Numbered from the stretch's first letter, positions 26,831 through 35,882 are shown. The stretch: DNA of 46,098 nt from Actinoplanes xinjiangensis (GCF_003148685.1 NZ_QGGR01000030.1:70434-116531), one strand, 5' to 3'. A program made the numbers and translations. The notes: generated from the sequence alone by a model not told the origin.

Positions 26831-29800
26831 GGTCAGCAGGGTCGGCTGGTTGCTGACGTAGGCGTACAGGTTGAGGCCGCCGGCGAAACCGATCGGGTCC
26901 TCGCTGAGGAACCGTTGCAGAACCGGGCTGTAGTACCGCTCGCGGTAGAAGTAGAGTCCCGTGCCGTCGTCCTCGCGGCCGGTGTAGCGGTACGGGTTGC
27001 CGTTGTCGGTGCCGGTGACGGTGGTGGCGCCGAACGGCTCGTAGGAGTACGCCGCCCCGGCCCCGGTCGTGTCGACCAGGCCCACCGTGCTGCCCAGCGC
27101 GTCGGTGAGGTAGCGCCGGGTGGTGCCGCCGCTCTCGCGCAGCTGGAAGCCGTCGGTGCCCGCGCTGGTCATGGTGGCGGTGACGGCACCGTTCACGCTC
27201 TCCTGCAACGGGTTCGTGCCGTCGTAGAGATAGGTGGTGGTGGCACCGTCGACGGTTCGCCCGGTGCGGCGCCCGTCGGTGGCGTACGTGAAGGATGCGC
27301 TCCGGTCCGCGCCGGACAGGGCGGCGAGTTCGCCGCGCGCGTTCCAGGTGTAGGTGGTGACGCCGTCGGAGGTGATGTTGCCGTCGGCGTCGTGGGTGAC
27401 CGCCGTGTCGGCGACCTTCTCGATCCGATTCGCGGCGTCGTAGGTGGCCGGGCCGAACTCCGGCGGCAGGGCGGTCCGCGAGTACGTGCCGGTGACGCGG
27501 ATCGGCCGGCCGGCGGCGTCGTACTCGTAGCCCAGGTCGCCCAGCACGGTGGTGCCGTTGCGGTAGGTGATGGTCTTGACCTGGCCGGCGTCGGTGTACG
27601 CATAGGTCTGGCTGATGCCGGTGCTCGGTGCGCCGGCCCGCTCGGCGCGGCCGGTGACGTCGCGGCCGACGGTCGTCACCGCGGTGCCGCCCTGCTGGAT
27701 CTCCTGCAGGGCACCGTTGGCGTCGTACAGGTGCCGGGTCGCGGTACGCCCGGCGACGGTGAGGGTCCGATCACGAACCGCGGCGGTGTAGCTGTAGGCC
27801 ACGCTGCCCTGCGGTGTGCCCTCGCCGGTGATCCGGTCCAGATCGTCGTAGTCGGTGGTGACCACGCCGGACACGCTGTCCTCGGTGCGGCGCAGCCGGT
27901 TCCCCGCGTCGTAGCCGTAGGTGATCGTGCCGCCGCCGGTCACCGTGCGCTGTCGGAGCCGGTCGAGCTCGTCGTACGCGTTCTCGGTGACCACGCCGCG
28001 GCGGCTGGTGTGCTTGTCCGCGTTGCCGTTGAGGTCGTACTCGTAGGCCTCGGACTGCCCGGCCGGATCGGTCACCGTCTCGACCTGGTCGCGGGTGTTG
28101 TAGCCGAAGTGGGTGGTGCCGCCGCGGGCGTCGGTCACCTCGGTGCGGTTGCCGTTGGCGTCGTAGTCGAAGCGGGTGGTACGGCCGAGGCCGTCGGTGA
28201 CGGCGCGGACCAGGCCGGCCGCGTCGACGGTGGTGTCGGTGCGCACACCGAGCCCGTCGGTGGCCCGGACCGGACGGCCGATCCCGTCGTACGCGGTGCG
28301 GCTGACGTTGCCGGCCTCGTCGGTCGTCTGCACCGCGTCGGAGCCGGCGTACACCGTGGTGACCGCCTTGCCGGCCGGGTCGGTGAGCCGGGTGACCTGG
28401 CCGGCCGCGTCCGTCGTGACCAGCGACTTGCGATTCTGCCGGTCGGTGACGCTCTTGAGGTATCCCTTGCCGTCGATCTCGTAGACGGTCGCCTTGCCGT
28501 AGCCGTCGGTGTGCCTGGTCAGCTCGGCGTAGGGCCCCGTCCAGTCGAACGTCTCGCTCCGGGCCTGGGCTGTGCCGTCCAGCACGGTGATCTTGTTGAC
28601 CTGCCCGGCGGCGTTGTACGTGTAGGCGGTGCGCCGGTTCAGCGCGTCGACCGTGGCGGCGCGGCGGACGCCGGACGTGTCGTAGGTCGTGGTCGTGGTC
28701 TGGGCGAGGCCGGTGCCGTACGCCTTGGTGTCGGTGAGGACCTGGCCCTGCGCGTTGAAGGTGAAGCGCCGCTTGTTGCCCTCCGGGTCGGTCATCGTCG
28801 TCTCGGTGACCGAGGTGCCGGAGGTGACGTAGTCGAAGGTGATCAGACCGCCGTCCGGGCCCTTCTGGGTCTTCACCCGCTTGTTCGCGTCGTAGGTGTT
28901 GACCAGGTACTCGGTGCCGCGCGGGTCGGTGATGCTCTTGAGCAGGCCGTTCTCCCACGTGTAGCGGGTGACGCCGCCGCGGGTGTCGGTGACGGTGGAC
29001 AGCCGGTTGCCGGTGTCGTAGGTGTAGCCGACCTTGCGGCCGATGTTGTCCTCGATGGACGTGATCTTCGGCGGATTGGCCTGGTCGTAGCTGAACTTCA
29101 CCCATCGGCCGTTCGGCGAGGTGATCTGGGTGACCGCGCCGTTGAGGCGGACCTTGCCGTCGGTGCCGGGCGCGGCGGTGGCCCGGGTGATGGTGGTGGT
29201 GTTGCCGAACTTGTCACGGATCTCCTGCACCGGCGACTCGTCGCCGAGCACGTACACGGTGCCGTCACGAAGTTTGACGTCCCAGCCGTCGCCGTTCCAG
29301 GCCACGGTCGAGCCGTCGTACCGGGTCGGTGTGGGGTCGGCCTTGAAGATCGCGCCGGCGTAGTCGTTGCCGGGGGACGTCCGGGAGTAGTGGATCTTGC
29401 TGCCGTCCGGTTGGACGAGATCGAACTGCTGGAAGTCGAAGTTGCCGATCTGCCCCGGCGACCAGGGGAACAGCCCGTAGTCGAAGTTGGTGCCGACGCC
29501 GAACGCCCGGGTGTCCACGTCGCCCTGCTGATAGGTGCGCTTGATCTCGATCGGCACGATGTCGTCGACGGTCAGGTCGACGGCCTCGTCCACGAGCAGG
29601 CCGGTGGACGGGTCCACCGGGTCACCGACCCGGGCGCCGTTGGGCCGGGGTGCGTTCTGGGCGGGGTTCATGCCCGGCACCGCGGTCATCGCGCCGGTGA
29701 GCCGGTAGAACTTGACGTCCGGGTCGGGGACGATCTGCTTGCCGTCCGGGGTGACTGTGCCCAGGCCGTACAGGTGCCAGCCCTTGACGTCGGGGTCGTA

Positions 29801-32800
29801 GTTCCAGAACTGCGTCCGGGTGCCCGGCGCTTCCCTGGTGTAGTTCGGATAGACGATCCGCGCGCCCTCCGGGAAGAGGACCCCGCCACCGGGTTGGACG
29901 GAGAAGTACACCGGGACGCGGGTGGGCGGCAGGGGGAACGGCGGCCGGTCGATCGGGATCGGCGTCAGGCTCAGCTCGTGGGCGACGTTGCCGTCGGCGT
30001 CGCGGATCACGGTGCCCTTCGGGATGTGCACCTCGAGGCCGGGAATGGCCTTCGTGGTCAGCACGATCTCGCGGGTGGTCGGGCTCGGCACGGAGACCGT
30101 GGCCCGGACGTCGATCTTCGGCAGGAAGACCGTGTACGGCAGGACAAGCACCTCACCGTGGGTGACGTCCACGCCGATGTCGAAGACCCCGTACGTCCCG
30201 CGGGCGGTACCGGTGGTGCCCCGCCCGTCGACACGCAGCGCGAGATGCCCGGACGGGAGACCGGCGAGGGCGAACCGGCCGTCCGCACCTGTCGTCGTAG
30301 TCTTGCCGCGGGCGCTGACGGTGACACCGCCCAGGGGGTTGCCTCCGGTGGCGAGCACCCGGCCCACCACACCGGTCACGCCGGCGGGGAACTGCAGCGC
30401 CCGTTCCCGGGTGGGCGCCGGCGCACGGCGGGTGGACCAGTCCACGCCGGCCAGGTTCTTCGCGTCGGGCGTCCATCCGGTGTCCTCGCACGCCTGCGCG
30501 GTCGCCGGTGGCGGCGCGGGAGCCGCAGCGGGCTCACCGGGCTGCTGCAGGACGGGAGCGCTCAGCGCCGGTTTCTGCTCGGCGCCGGTGGCGCAGCTGG
30601 GCAGAACCGCCCCGGCCGTGCCCGGCTCCTCCTTGAAGGGCGCCTTGGTAGCCGCCGCGGCCGCCTTGCGGTGCACGGCCATGTCGAACGATCCGGTCGC
30701 GCCGTTGCCCGGGTCGAAGATCAGCGTGTACGTGCCGGTCGTCGGCAGGCTGGGCAGCAGCTCGGTGAAGTAGTACATGCGCCAGCGCCGCGCCAGCACC
30801 GCGCCGGCCGGGTCCAGGACCGTGAAGTAGATCGTGTTGCCGCCCAGGTTGAGGTTGGACAGCGTGATCTGGGTGGTGACTGCGGCCGTACCGTCGAAGG
30901 TCATCAGGCCGTTCTGGCCGGGCCGGGCGATCGGGAAGCTCTTGGCCGCGCCGCCGACCTCGGCCTTGCCGAGGTTGAGTTCCGAGGACAGCAGGAGGTT
31001 GTACGCGCCCGTGGCCGCGTTGTTCGGGGTCAGCTCGATGCGGTAGGTCCCGGCGGCCGGCAGCGCGGGCAGGTCGATGCCGTAGCGCAGATCGATGGTT
31101 CCCCAGAAGTCGAGCTGGGCGTTGTCCGGCTTGTAGATCCGGGTCAGCACGAAGTCGATGTCGCCCGTGGCGCCGAAGGACAGCCGCTGGCCGGCGGTCC
31201 CGGTGAACGTGGCCACGATGCGCTGACCCGGCAGGGCGACGTCCGCCTTGGTGGCGGGCGCGTCCGGAGTCAGCGCGCCCACGTTGCGCGGCTCGGCCGC
31301 AACCACGGCGAGTGTGCCCTTGCCGGCGGACTCGGGATCGACCTGCAGCCGGTACTTGCCGGTGACCGGCAGCGCCGCGATGTCGATGGAGCGGCCGCTG
31401 CCGAGCGACACCAGGAACCCGTCCGGCTTGTAGAGGCGCAGGTTCACCTCACCGGGCAGGGACCGGTCCGTCGTGCCGAGGTAGAGCGGCCGGCCCTGCA
31501 CCCCGTTGAAGTCGAGCCACACGTCGCGGCCGGGCCGGTCGACGGTCACGGTCTTCATGGCGTTGACCGGCAGCTCGCCGCCCTCGGCCCGGGTGGACAG
31601 CCAGGCGTTGAGGCCGCCGACGGCGTGCCAGCCCGTGACGAAGATGCTGTGCTGCCCGGTCTTGCGCAGCGTGGGTATGTCCCGCGACTCGGCCCACCCG
31701 GTCTCGAGGGTCACCTGGACCTCGTCGGGCTCCACCATGATCGCCGCCGGGTACGCGGGCCGGTCGTTCTGCTGCAGCGTGTTGTCGGTGTAGCCGAGTT
31801 GCAGCACTTGACCGGTCGTGCCGGCGAACGGCAGTCGTACGGACTGCCCGGGACGCTGGATGGCGACCGGCACGGAGGAGCCGTTGACGGTCATCGTGGC
31901 GCCGTTGATGACGGTGGACAGCCAGACCCGGCCGAAGCCGAGCTCGTTCGCACCGAAGGTGATGGAGAGCTTGTAGGTGCCGGTCTGCTTGGGCTTGAAC
32001 ACCATCGTGGGCGTGTAACGGGTCAGCGACGCCTGCCACGTGAACACCGAGTTGTCGGGCGCGGTCACCTTGACCACGTACGTGTTGGCCGGCTCGCTGA
32101 GCTCGGTGAGGCCGAAGCTCATCCACTGGTTGGCGGTGGCCGCGAACGTGGTCTGGAACGGCTGTTGGGGCACGGTGATCTGGAACGGGACCCCGGAGCC
32201 GTCGGCGGTCAGTGCCGTTCCGCTCAGCGTGTTCGACGCGGTGATGCGCATGCTGCCCGACGCGCCGTCGTTGGGCTTGATGACCATGGCATAGGTGCCG
32301 GTCGCAGTCAGCTTCGGCAGGTCCTGGCTGAGCGGGCCGCCGGACCACAGGTCGAGGGGATCGCCGAGCACCCCGCGGGCGAAGTTGCCGCCGTAGGGCT
32401 GGTAGAGCCACAACGCCGAGCGCTTGGGGACGGTGTTGCCGTCGAACTTGAGGTTGAGGTTCTCGCCCGCGACGCCGTCGATCAGCACCAGCGCCGCCTT
32501 GCCGGCCGGCACGGTCACCGTCAGCGACGGGCTGCCTGCCTTGATCCGGCCGCTGGGCACCAGGTTGCTCATCACGAAGCCCCGCGGAGCGACGTAGAAG
32601 TCACCCGCGCTCTCCGCGGTGCCGCCGGCCGTACGCACCGACACTTTCCCGGACTGCGCCGCCGCGGGGACCCGCACCTTGAGCGTCGTGGCGCTCGCCT
32701 CCTGCACCCGGGCGGTGGTGCGGTGGAACATCACCACGTTGCGCGCCGGGTCGGTGTCGAAGCCGGTGCCGGTGATGGTCACCAGGTCGTTCTTGTTGCC

Positions 32801-33412
32801 CCGGTCGGTCGACAGGGCGGTGATGCCCGGCACCGGCGCGCCGTCCTCGACCCGGAACGGCCGGGGGCTCGTGGCGGAGTGGCCGCCGACGCTCACCTTC
32901 ACCACGCCGTCCGTGGCGCCGCTCGGGATCTGGATGCGCAGCCGGCCGGTGGTCGCGCGGCTGACCGCGGCGGCGATGCCGTCGACGGTCACCTCGTTGG
33001 CGCTGGTCGTCGCGCTGAACCCGGCACCGCCGATCTCGATCGACGACCCCGCCGGGCCCCGCGCGGGGACCAGCGCGAACACAGCTACCGCGCCGGGTTC
33101 GATCCGCTCGGTGCGCAGCAGATTGCCGGCATCGTCGTAGCGGTAGGCCGCCGACCCGGTAGCGGGATCGGTGACTCCGGCCAGCTGTCCGGCGGCGTCG
33201 TAGAAGAACTCCCGAGGCCCGGGCGCCGCCGCCGCGTTCGCCGCCGCCGCGTTCGCCGTCGCCGCGTTCGCCGTCGCCGTCGCCGCGTTCGCCGCTGGCG
33301 GATGCTGCCCTGGCGGAGCGGTTTGAGCGGCCGCCGCGGCCGGAAGGCCGGCGACCGCAACGGTCACGGCGACCGCGACGTGGATCAGATGAGCAGGCAG
33401 ACGGAACCGCAT
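26474..33412 (-). CDS. Secreted RHS/YD-repeat protein with C-terminal toxin-like tip
   Basis: The 2,312-residue product was assigned the ATG at 33412, preceded by GGGGGGA and followed by a signal peptide ('MRFRLPAHLIHVAVAV...AAAAAQ'). Order: a low-complexity Ala/Asn stretch, one YD repeat, two IPT/TIG-like domains ('PARGPAGSSIEIGG', 'VTITGTGFDTD'), about six beta-sandwich repeats with a 'lPxTGTYxLxxxP' signature, a carboxypeptidase-regulatory-like domain ('GVVGRVLATGGNPLGGVTV'), a DUF6531-like block ('DPVDPSTGLLVDEAVDLTV'), many YD repeats, then the RHS core ('GLYFYRERYYSPVLQRFLSEDPIG', 'YAYVSNQPTLLTDPTG'). The last 110 or so residues form the variable tip. RHS shells encapsulate a C-terminal toxin; this one is exported by the general pathway. 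It is the first gene of a four-gene operon. Confidence 0.92.
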   Translation of the reverse strand: MRFRLPAHLIHVAVAVTVAVAGLPAAAAAQTAPPGQHPPAANAATATANAATANAAAANAAAAPGPREFFYDAAGQLAGVTDPATGSAAYRYDDAGNLLRTERIEPGAVAVFALVPARGPAGSSIEIGGAGFSATTSANEVTVDGIAAAVSRATTGRLRIQIPSGATDGVVKVSVGGHSATSPRPFRVEDGAPVPGITALSTDRGNKNDLVTITGTGFDTDPARNVVMFHRTTARVQEASATTLKVRVPAAAQSGKVSVRTAGGTAESAGDFYVAPRGFVMSNLVPSGRIKAGSPSLTVTVPAGKAALVLIDGVAGENLNLKFDGNTVPKRSALWLYQPYGGNFARGVLGDPLDLWSGGPLSQDLPKLTATGTYAMVIKPNDGASGSMRITASNTLSGTALTADGSGVPFQITVPQQPFQTTFAATANQWMSFGLTELSEPANTYVVKVTAPDNSVFTWQASLTRYTPTMVFKPKQTGTYKLSITFGANELGFGRVWLSTVINGATMTVNGSSVPVAIQRPGQSVRLPFAGTTGQVLQLGYTDNTLQQNDRPAYPAAIMVEPDEVQVTLETGWAESRDIPTLRKTGQHSIFVTGWHAVGGLNAWLSTRAEGGELPVNAMKTVTVDRPGRDVWLDFNGVQGRPLYLGTTDRSLPGEVNLRLYKPDGFLVSLGSGRSIDIAALPVTGKYRLQVDPESAGKGTLAVVAAEPRNVGALTPDAPATKADVALPGQRIVATFTGTAGQRLSFGATGDIDFVLTRIYKPDNAQLDFWGTIDLRYGIDLPALPAAGTYRIELTPNNAATGAYNLLLSSELNLGKAEVGGAAKSFPIARPGQNGLMTFDGTAAVTTQITLSNLNLGGNTIYFTVLDPAGAVLARRWRMYYFTELLPSLPTTGTYTLIFDPGNGATGSFDMAVHRKAAAAATKAPFKEEPGTAGAVLPSCATGAEQKPALSAPVLQQPGEPAAAPAPPPATAQACEDTGWTPDAKNLAGVDWSTRRAPAPTRERALQFPAGVTGVVGRVLATGGNPLGGVTVSARGKTTTTGADGRFALAGLPSGHLALRVDGRGTTGTARGTYGVFDIGVDVTHGEVLVLPYTVFLPKIDVRATVSVPSPTTREIVLTTKAIPGLEVHIPKGTVIRDADGNVAHELSLTPIPIDRPPFPLPPTRVPVYFSVQPGGGVLFPEGARIVYPNYTREAPGTRTQFWNYDPDVKGWHLYGLGTVTPDGKQIVPDPDVKFYRLTGAMTAVPGMNPAQNAPRPNGARVGDPVDPSTGLLVDEAVDLTVDDIVPIEIKRTYQQGDVDTRAFGVGTNFDYGLFPWSPGQIGNFDFQQFDLVQPDGSKIHYSRTSPGNDYAGAIFKADPTPTRYDGSTVAWNGDGWDVKLRDGTVYVLGDESPVQEIRDKFGNTTTITRATAAPGTDGKVRLNGAVTQITSPNGRWVKFSYDQANPPKITSIEDNIGRKVGYTYDTGNRLSTVTDTRGGVTRYTWENGLLKSITDPRGTEYLVNTYDANKRVKTQKGPDGGLITFDYVTSGTSVTETTMTDPEGNKRRFTFNAQGQVLTDTKAYGTGLAQTTTTTYDTSGVRRAATVDALNRRTAYTYNAAGQVNKITVLDGTAQARSETFDWTGPYAELTRHTDGYGKATVYEIDGKGYLKSVTDRQNRKSLVTTDAAGQVTRLTDPAGKAVTTVYAGSDAVQTTDEAGNVSRTAYDGIGRPVRATDGLGVRTDTTVDAAGLVRAVTDGLGRTTRFDYDANGNRTEVTDARGGTTHFGYNTRDQVETVTDPAGQSEAYEYDLNGNADKHTSRRGVVTENAYDELDRLRQRTVTGGGTITYGYDAGNRLRRTEDSVSGVVTTDYDDLDRITGEGTPQGSVAYSYTAAVRDRTLTVAGRTATRHLYDANGALQEIQQGGTAVTTVGRDVTGRAERAGAPSTGISQTYAYTDAGQVKTITYRNGTTVLGDLGYEYDAAGRPIRVTGTYSRTALPPEFGPATYDAANRIEKVADTAVTHDADGNITSDGVTTYTWNARGELAALSGADRSASFTYATDGRRTGRTVDGATTTYLYDGTNPLQESVNGAVTATMTSAGTDGFQLRESGGTTRRYLTDALGSTVGLVDTTGAGAAYSYEPFGATTVTGTDNGNPYRYTGREDDGTGLYFYRERYYSPVLQRFLSEDPIGFAGGLNLYAYVSNQPTLLTDPTGEKPANPGGGSGGTGDDGYIPGYYLLDKGFKAPKQTTPGTRIIEGTYNNNRGPGGERQEPWTAHYDQYGRLIGRTDYNAGLPGQGIPDTHYHRFVYGPGKNGHEIEKHVPGEFTP
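33224..33296 (-). repeat. Ala/Asn-rich codon repeat after RHS signal peptide
   Basis: Four GTTC blocks spaced 15, 15 and 21 bp apart in GCC repeats encode Asn residues separated by four to six Ala/Thr residues. The DNA is a short tandem array prone to length change. It sits directly after the signal peptide and probably forms a flexible spacer. Confidence 0.65.
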
Positions 33413-33631
33413 TGATCCCCCCGAAAGATCAGACCAATGGACCAACCCATCGATCGCCGTCAACGTAACCGAAACGATCCGCCCGCCGCCGCCCCCCTTT
33501 TCTCCGCCACCGGCGTCCGGCTGCCGACCCAGCTGCTGAAACCCTCAAACATCAGTAACCAAGGTTTAAAAATTGACACATGACGATGAAAATCTGACGG
33601 GTACGGGGCACCGGCCGGGAACGCGCCGGGC

Positions 33632-33646
33632 TACGCTGCGGCTGTG
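33632..33646 (+). promoter_or_regulatory. Leaderless-type -10 element before lipoprotein gene
   Basis: TACGCT (33632-33637) matches the actinobacterial TANNNT -10 consensus and lies 7 bp before the GTG at 33644. No Shine-Dalgarno sequence is present, so transcription probably starts at the GTG itself. The rest of the divergent gap to the RHS gene (33413-33631) holds an unusually AT-rich patch (33541-33598) with a TTGACA at 33573-33578 but no matching -10. Confidence 0.45.
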
Positions 33647-33931
33647 CCCGCACACCGCCGGATCGCTGCGTTGCTGATCTCGTCCTGCCTGTCGCCTCTG
33701 CTACTGTCGGCCGCCGCCTGCTCTTCAGACAGGCCCGACCGAGCCGCCGTGGTCGCAAAGATCCGGGCCGACCCCGACATGGCGGACGCCCCAGCAGCGG
33801 TGGTCGACTGCATCGCGGACTGGTACACGACCGACGCACCCGACAAGGCCCGCGAGGCGTTCCTGGCCGGAGAAGCCCCACCCGAAAGCGCCGGGCCCGA
33901 GATCCTCGAATGCCTCAAGAAAGCGACCTGA
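33644..33931 (+). CDS. Small lipoprotein of unknown function
   Basis: The 95-residue product starts at GTG. 'MPAHRRIAALLISSCLSPLLLSAAAC' is a lipoprotein signal with the lipobox LSAAAC, so the mature protein of about 70 residues would be anchored on the outer face of the membrane. The mature part carries 'AVVAKIRADPDMADAPAAVVDCIADWYTTDAPDKAREAFLAG', a helical region with two further Cys (in VVDCIAD and LECLKK) that may form a disulfide. No family recognised. It is divergent from the RHS gene. Confidence 0.75.
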   Translation: MPAHRRIAALLISSCLSPLLLSAAACSSDRPDRAAVVAKIRADPDMADAPAAVVDCIADWYTTDAPDKAREAFLAGEAPPESAGPEILECLKKAT

Positions 33932-34000
33932 CCCGGGCGTCATCCCATTCGCGATGAGGCGCACCTCGGCTCTCGAACGCTCCCCGCTACGCCCGGTTGA

Positions 34001-34786
34001 CCTCGTCCGGCACCGGACCGCACGAACAGCACCTGGGCGACGTTCCTGCGCTCCCAAGCCCAGGCCGTCATCGCGGCGGACTTCTTCGAGACCGTGACGC
34101 TGACCGGCGCCCGCCTGTACGTGCTGGCCGTGATCGAGCACGCCACCCGCCGGGTCCGGGTTCTCGGTGTCACGCCCCATCCGACCGCCGCCTGGGTCGC
34201 GCAGGCTGCCCGGAACCTGGTCATGGACATCGAGGACCCCGGCGGCCAGGTGAAGTATCTGATCCGTGATCGAGACGGCAAAGACCCGGCCCTGCTCGAC
34301 GCGATCCTGTCCGACGCCGGTATCGAGGTCGTGCTCACCGGGGTCCGGATGCCCCGGATGAACTCGATCATGGAGCGGTGGATCCAGTCCTGCCGCCATG
34401 AGCTACTCGACCGGACCCTGATCTTCAACCAGGCGCATCTGCTGTACGCCCTGCGCGAGCACGAACGCCACTACAACGACCACCGGCCGCACCGGGGCAT
34501 CGCCAACGCCCGACCACACGCACCGCTACCCGAACCAACCACCGACCCGGCGACCCTCGGGCGGCTCCGCATCCACCGACATGATCGGCTCGGCGGACTC
34601 CTCCACGAATATGAGCATGCTGCCCGACCAGCACGGATGGCATTATCGGCACCCGCAGCGCTCGCCGGAGCTTCCGGCCAGCGCCTCCCAGAACCGTGGC
34701 GGCAGACGCCGAGCAGCTCGCCGGTGCGGTGCCCGAGGGGCTCGGGATACTCCTCATCGCCGGGGTCGGTCAGCGTGCCGGAGTAG
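34001..34786 (+). pseudogene. 5'-truncated DDE integrase-core transposase remnant
   Basis: The frame opens after TGA (33998-34000) and has no proper start. It encodes the catalytic core of an actinobacterial integrase-type transposase: 'TWATFLRSQAQAVIAADFFE' with the first Asp, 'RLYVLAVIEHATRRVRVLG', 'LIRDRDGKD' with the second Asp, and 'RMPRMNSIMERWIQSCR' with the Glu. 'HYNDHRPHRGIANARP' and the terminal 'HRHDRLGGLLHEYEHAA' follow (to 34624). The N-terminal helix-turn-helix half is missing, and after 34624 the frame runs on into unrelated sequence. The DDE triad is intact, but the element lacks its 5' half and visible terminal repeats, so it is a dead copy. Confidence 0.8.
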
Positions 34787-34806
34787 CCGAAGATCACCGC
34801 GCGCAT
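34628..34806 (-). pseudogene. HAD-family hydrolase fragment, frameshifted
   Basis: From the ATG at 34806 the frame reads 'MRAVIFGYSGTLTDPGDEEY', the motif-I region of a HAD hydrolase, except that the expected F-D-x-x-G-T-L has Gly instead of the nucleophile Asp. About 35 residues later the familiar 'FWEALAGSSGER' continues in another frame, so there is a frameshift. The rest of the gene is gone where it meets the transposase remnant at about 34625. It is non-functional. Confidence 0.55.
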
Positions 34807-34822
34807 GGCCCACACACGGACG

Positions 34823-34857
34823 CGCCGGAGACCCCCATGGTGCGAGGGCCTCCGGCG
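34823..34857 (-). terminator. Hairpin downstream of the two-repeat secreted protein
   Basis: Perfect 8-bp arms CGCCGGAG (34823-34830) and CTCCGGCG (34850-34857) enclose 19 nt that include further complementary C and G runs. It lies about 120 bp after the minus-strand stop at 34977, and no other gene reads into it from that side. There is no T tract. Confidence 0.45.
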
Positions 34858-34972
34858 AGGCGGTTACGTGCGGTGGATCAGGATCCGCGAAGGATCAGGT
34901 TGCCGTTGCCCGCGGCGCAGCTCTGCGAGCCGCTCACTTCGCTGGCGCGTTGTGCGGCGCCGCATTCGCCAC

Positions 34973-35762
34973 GGCTTTATCCGGCTGGCGTTTCGTTCAA
35001 TCCCAAACCACGCAGGATGTTATCGCGGTTCGCGTTTGCGCGCAGCGCGGTCAAGGAATTCAAGCGGCCCAGCAAAGTCGTGGAAGATGCAGGGCATTTC
35101 AAGTCTTGAATCGCGGACAAGGTTCTTTCGAAACGTTGGATGCGGCTTTCGAGGTCCGTTCCACTCGGAAGGTTCGCATTCTTGAGCGCTACCTGCGCGT
35201 TCACTTGGGCTTGAGTGGGTGGGCAGCGACCGGGAACGTTCACCCCGGTAGGGCCAACGCGGTCGGCCGTCGCGTTCGGATTGCCCGGGCTGAAACCCAG
35301 CGCCGGCACCAAAGCGTTGATGTCACCGGAGCCGGCTCCGGCGTTCCCCGTCGCTCCACTCGCGGCCGCGTCACCGGATCCTGTGGCGGCGGCTTTATCC
35401 GCTGGCGTTTCGTTCAAACCCAAACCACGCAGGATGTTATCGCGGTTCGCGTTTGCGCGCAGCGCGGTCAAGGAATTCAAGCGGCCCAGCAAAGTCGTGG
35501 AAGATGCAGGGCATTTCAAGTCTTGAATCGCGGACAAGGTTCTTTCGAAACGTTGAATGCGGCTTTCGAGGTCCGTTCCACTCGGAAGGTTCGCATTCTT
35601 GAGCGCTACCTGCGCGTTCACTTGGGCTTGAGTGGGTGGGCAGCGACCGGGAACGTTTACCCCGGTAGGGCCAACGCGGTCGGCCGTCGCGTTCGGATTG
35701 CCCGGGCTGAAACCCAGCGCCGGCACCAAAGCGTTAATGTTACCGGAGCCGGCTCCGGCGTT
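34973..35762. repeat. Tandem direct repeat, two ~372-bp copies, 417-bp period
   Basis: Copies lie at 34973-35345 and 35391-35762. By eye they differ at about five bases plus one inserted G in the first copy ('ATCCGGCTG' against 'ATCCGCTG'), roughly 98% identity, while the 45-bp segment between them is unique. The period is 139 codons, so the repeat preserves frame. Such similarity indicates a recent duplication or ongoing gene conversion. Confidence 0.9.
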
Positions 35763-35882
35763 GCCCTGTTCGGCGGCCTGGCTCATCCCCGTGCCGACCG
35801 CGAGCGCCGAGCCGAGCAGCGCTGCGGCGGCACCTCCAATCACCAGCTTGCGCGTCCGGCTGCTGATTCCGCGTCGATACAT
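34977..35882 (-). CDS. Secreted protein of two near-identical 139-residue repeats
   Basis: The 301-residue product starts at the ATG at 35882, preceded by GAGGAGGAG. A signal peptide ('RKLVIGGAAAALLGSALAVG...SQA') is followed by two repeats, each with 'GNAGAGSGxINALVPALGFS', 'NPNATADRVGPTGVNVPGRC', 'TQAQVNAQVALKNANLPSG', 'LESRIQRFERTLSAIQDLKC' and 'LGRLNSLTALRANANRDNIL'. Each repeat has two Cys, suggesting one disulfide, and two amphipathic helices. The second repeat ends 'LNETPAG' at a TAA created by an extra G; without it the frame would continue for about 16 residues to a TGA. The gene has lower GC than its neighbours. No family recognised; a cell-surface or matrix role is a guess. Confidence 0.82.
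   Translation of the reverse strand: MYRRGISSRTRKLVIGGAAAALLGSALAVGTGMSQAAEQGNAGAGSGNINALVPALGFSPGNPNATADRVGPTGVNVPGRCPPTQAQVNAQVALKNANLPSGTDLESRIQRFERTLSAIQDLKCPASSTTLLGRLNSLTALRANANRDNILRGLGLNETPADKAAATGSGDAAASGATGNAGAGSGDINALVPALGFSPGNPNATADRVGPTGVNVPGRCPPTQAQVNAQVALKNANLPSGTDLESRIQRFERTLSAIQDLKCPASSTTLLGRLNSLTALRANANRDNILRGLGLNETPAG

Noticed and set aside
26333..33415. A 2,360-codon plus-strand open frame opposite the RHS gene
   Set aside because: It is the antisense shadow of a GC-rich gene. The product is Arg/Gly/Val-rich without domains, whereas the minus strand has signal peptide, YD repeats and RHS core.
34973..35762. CRISPR-like or MITE interpretation of the direct repeat
   Set aside because: There are only two long copies, lying in frame within one coding sequence.
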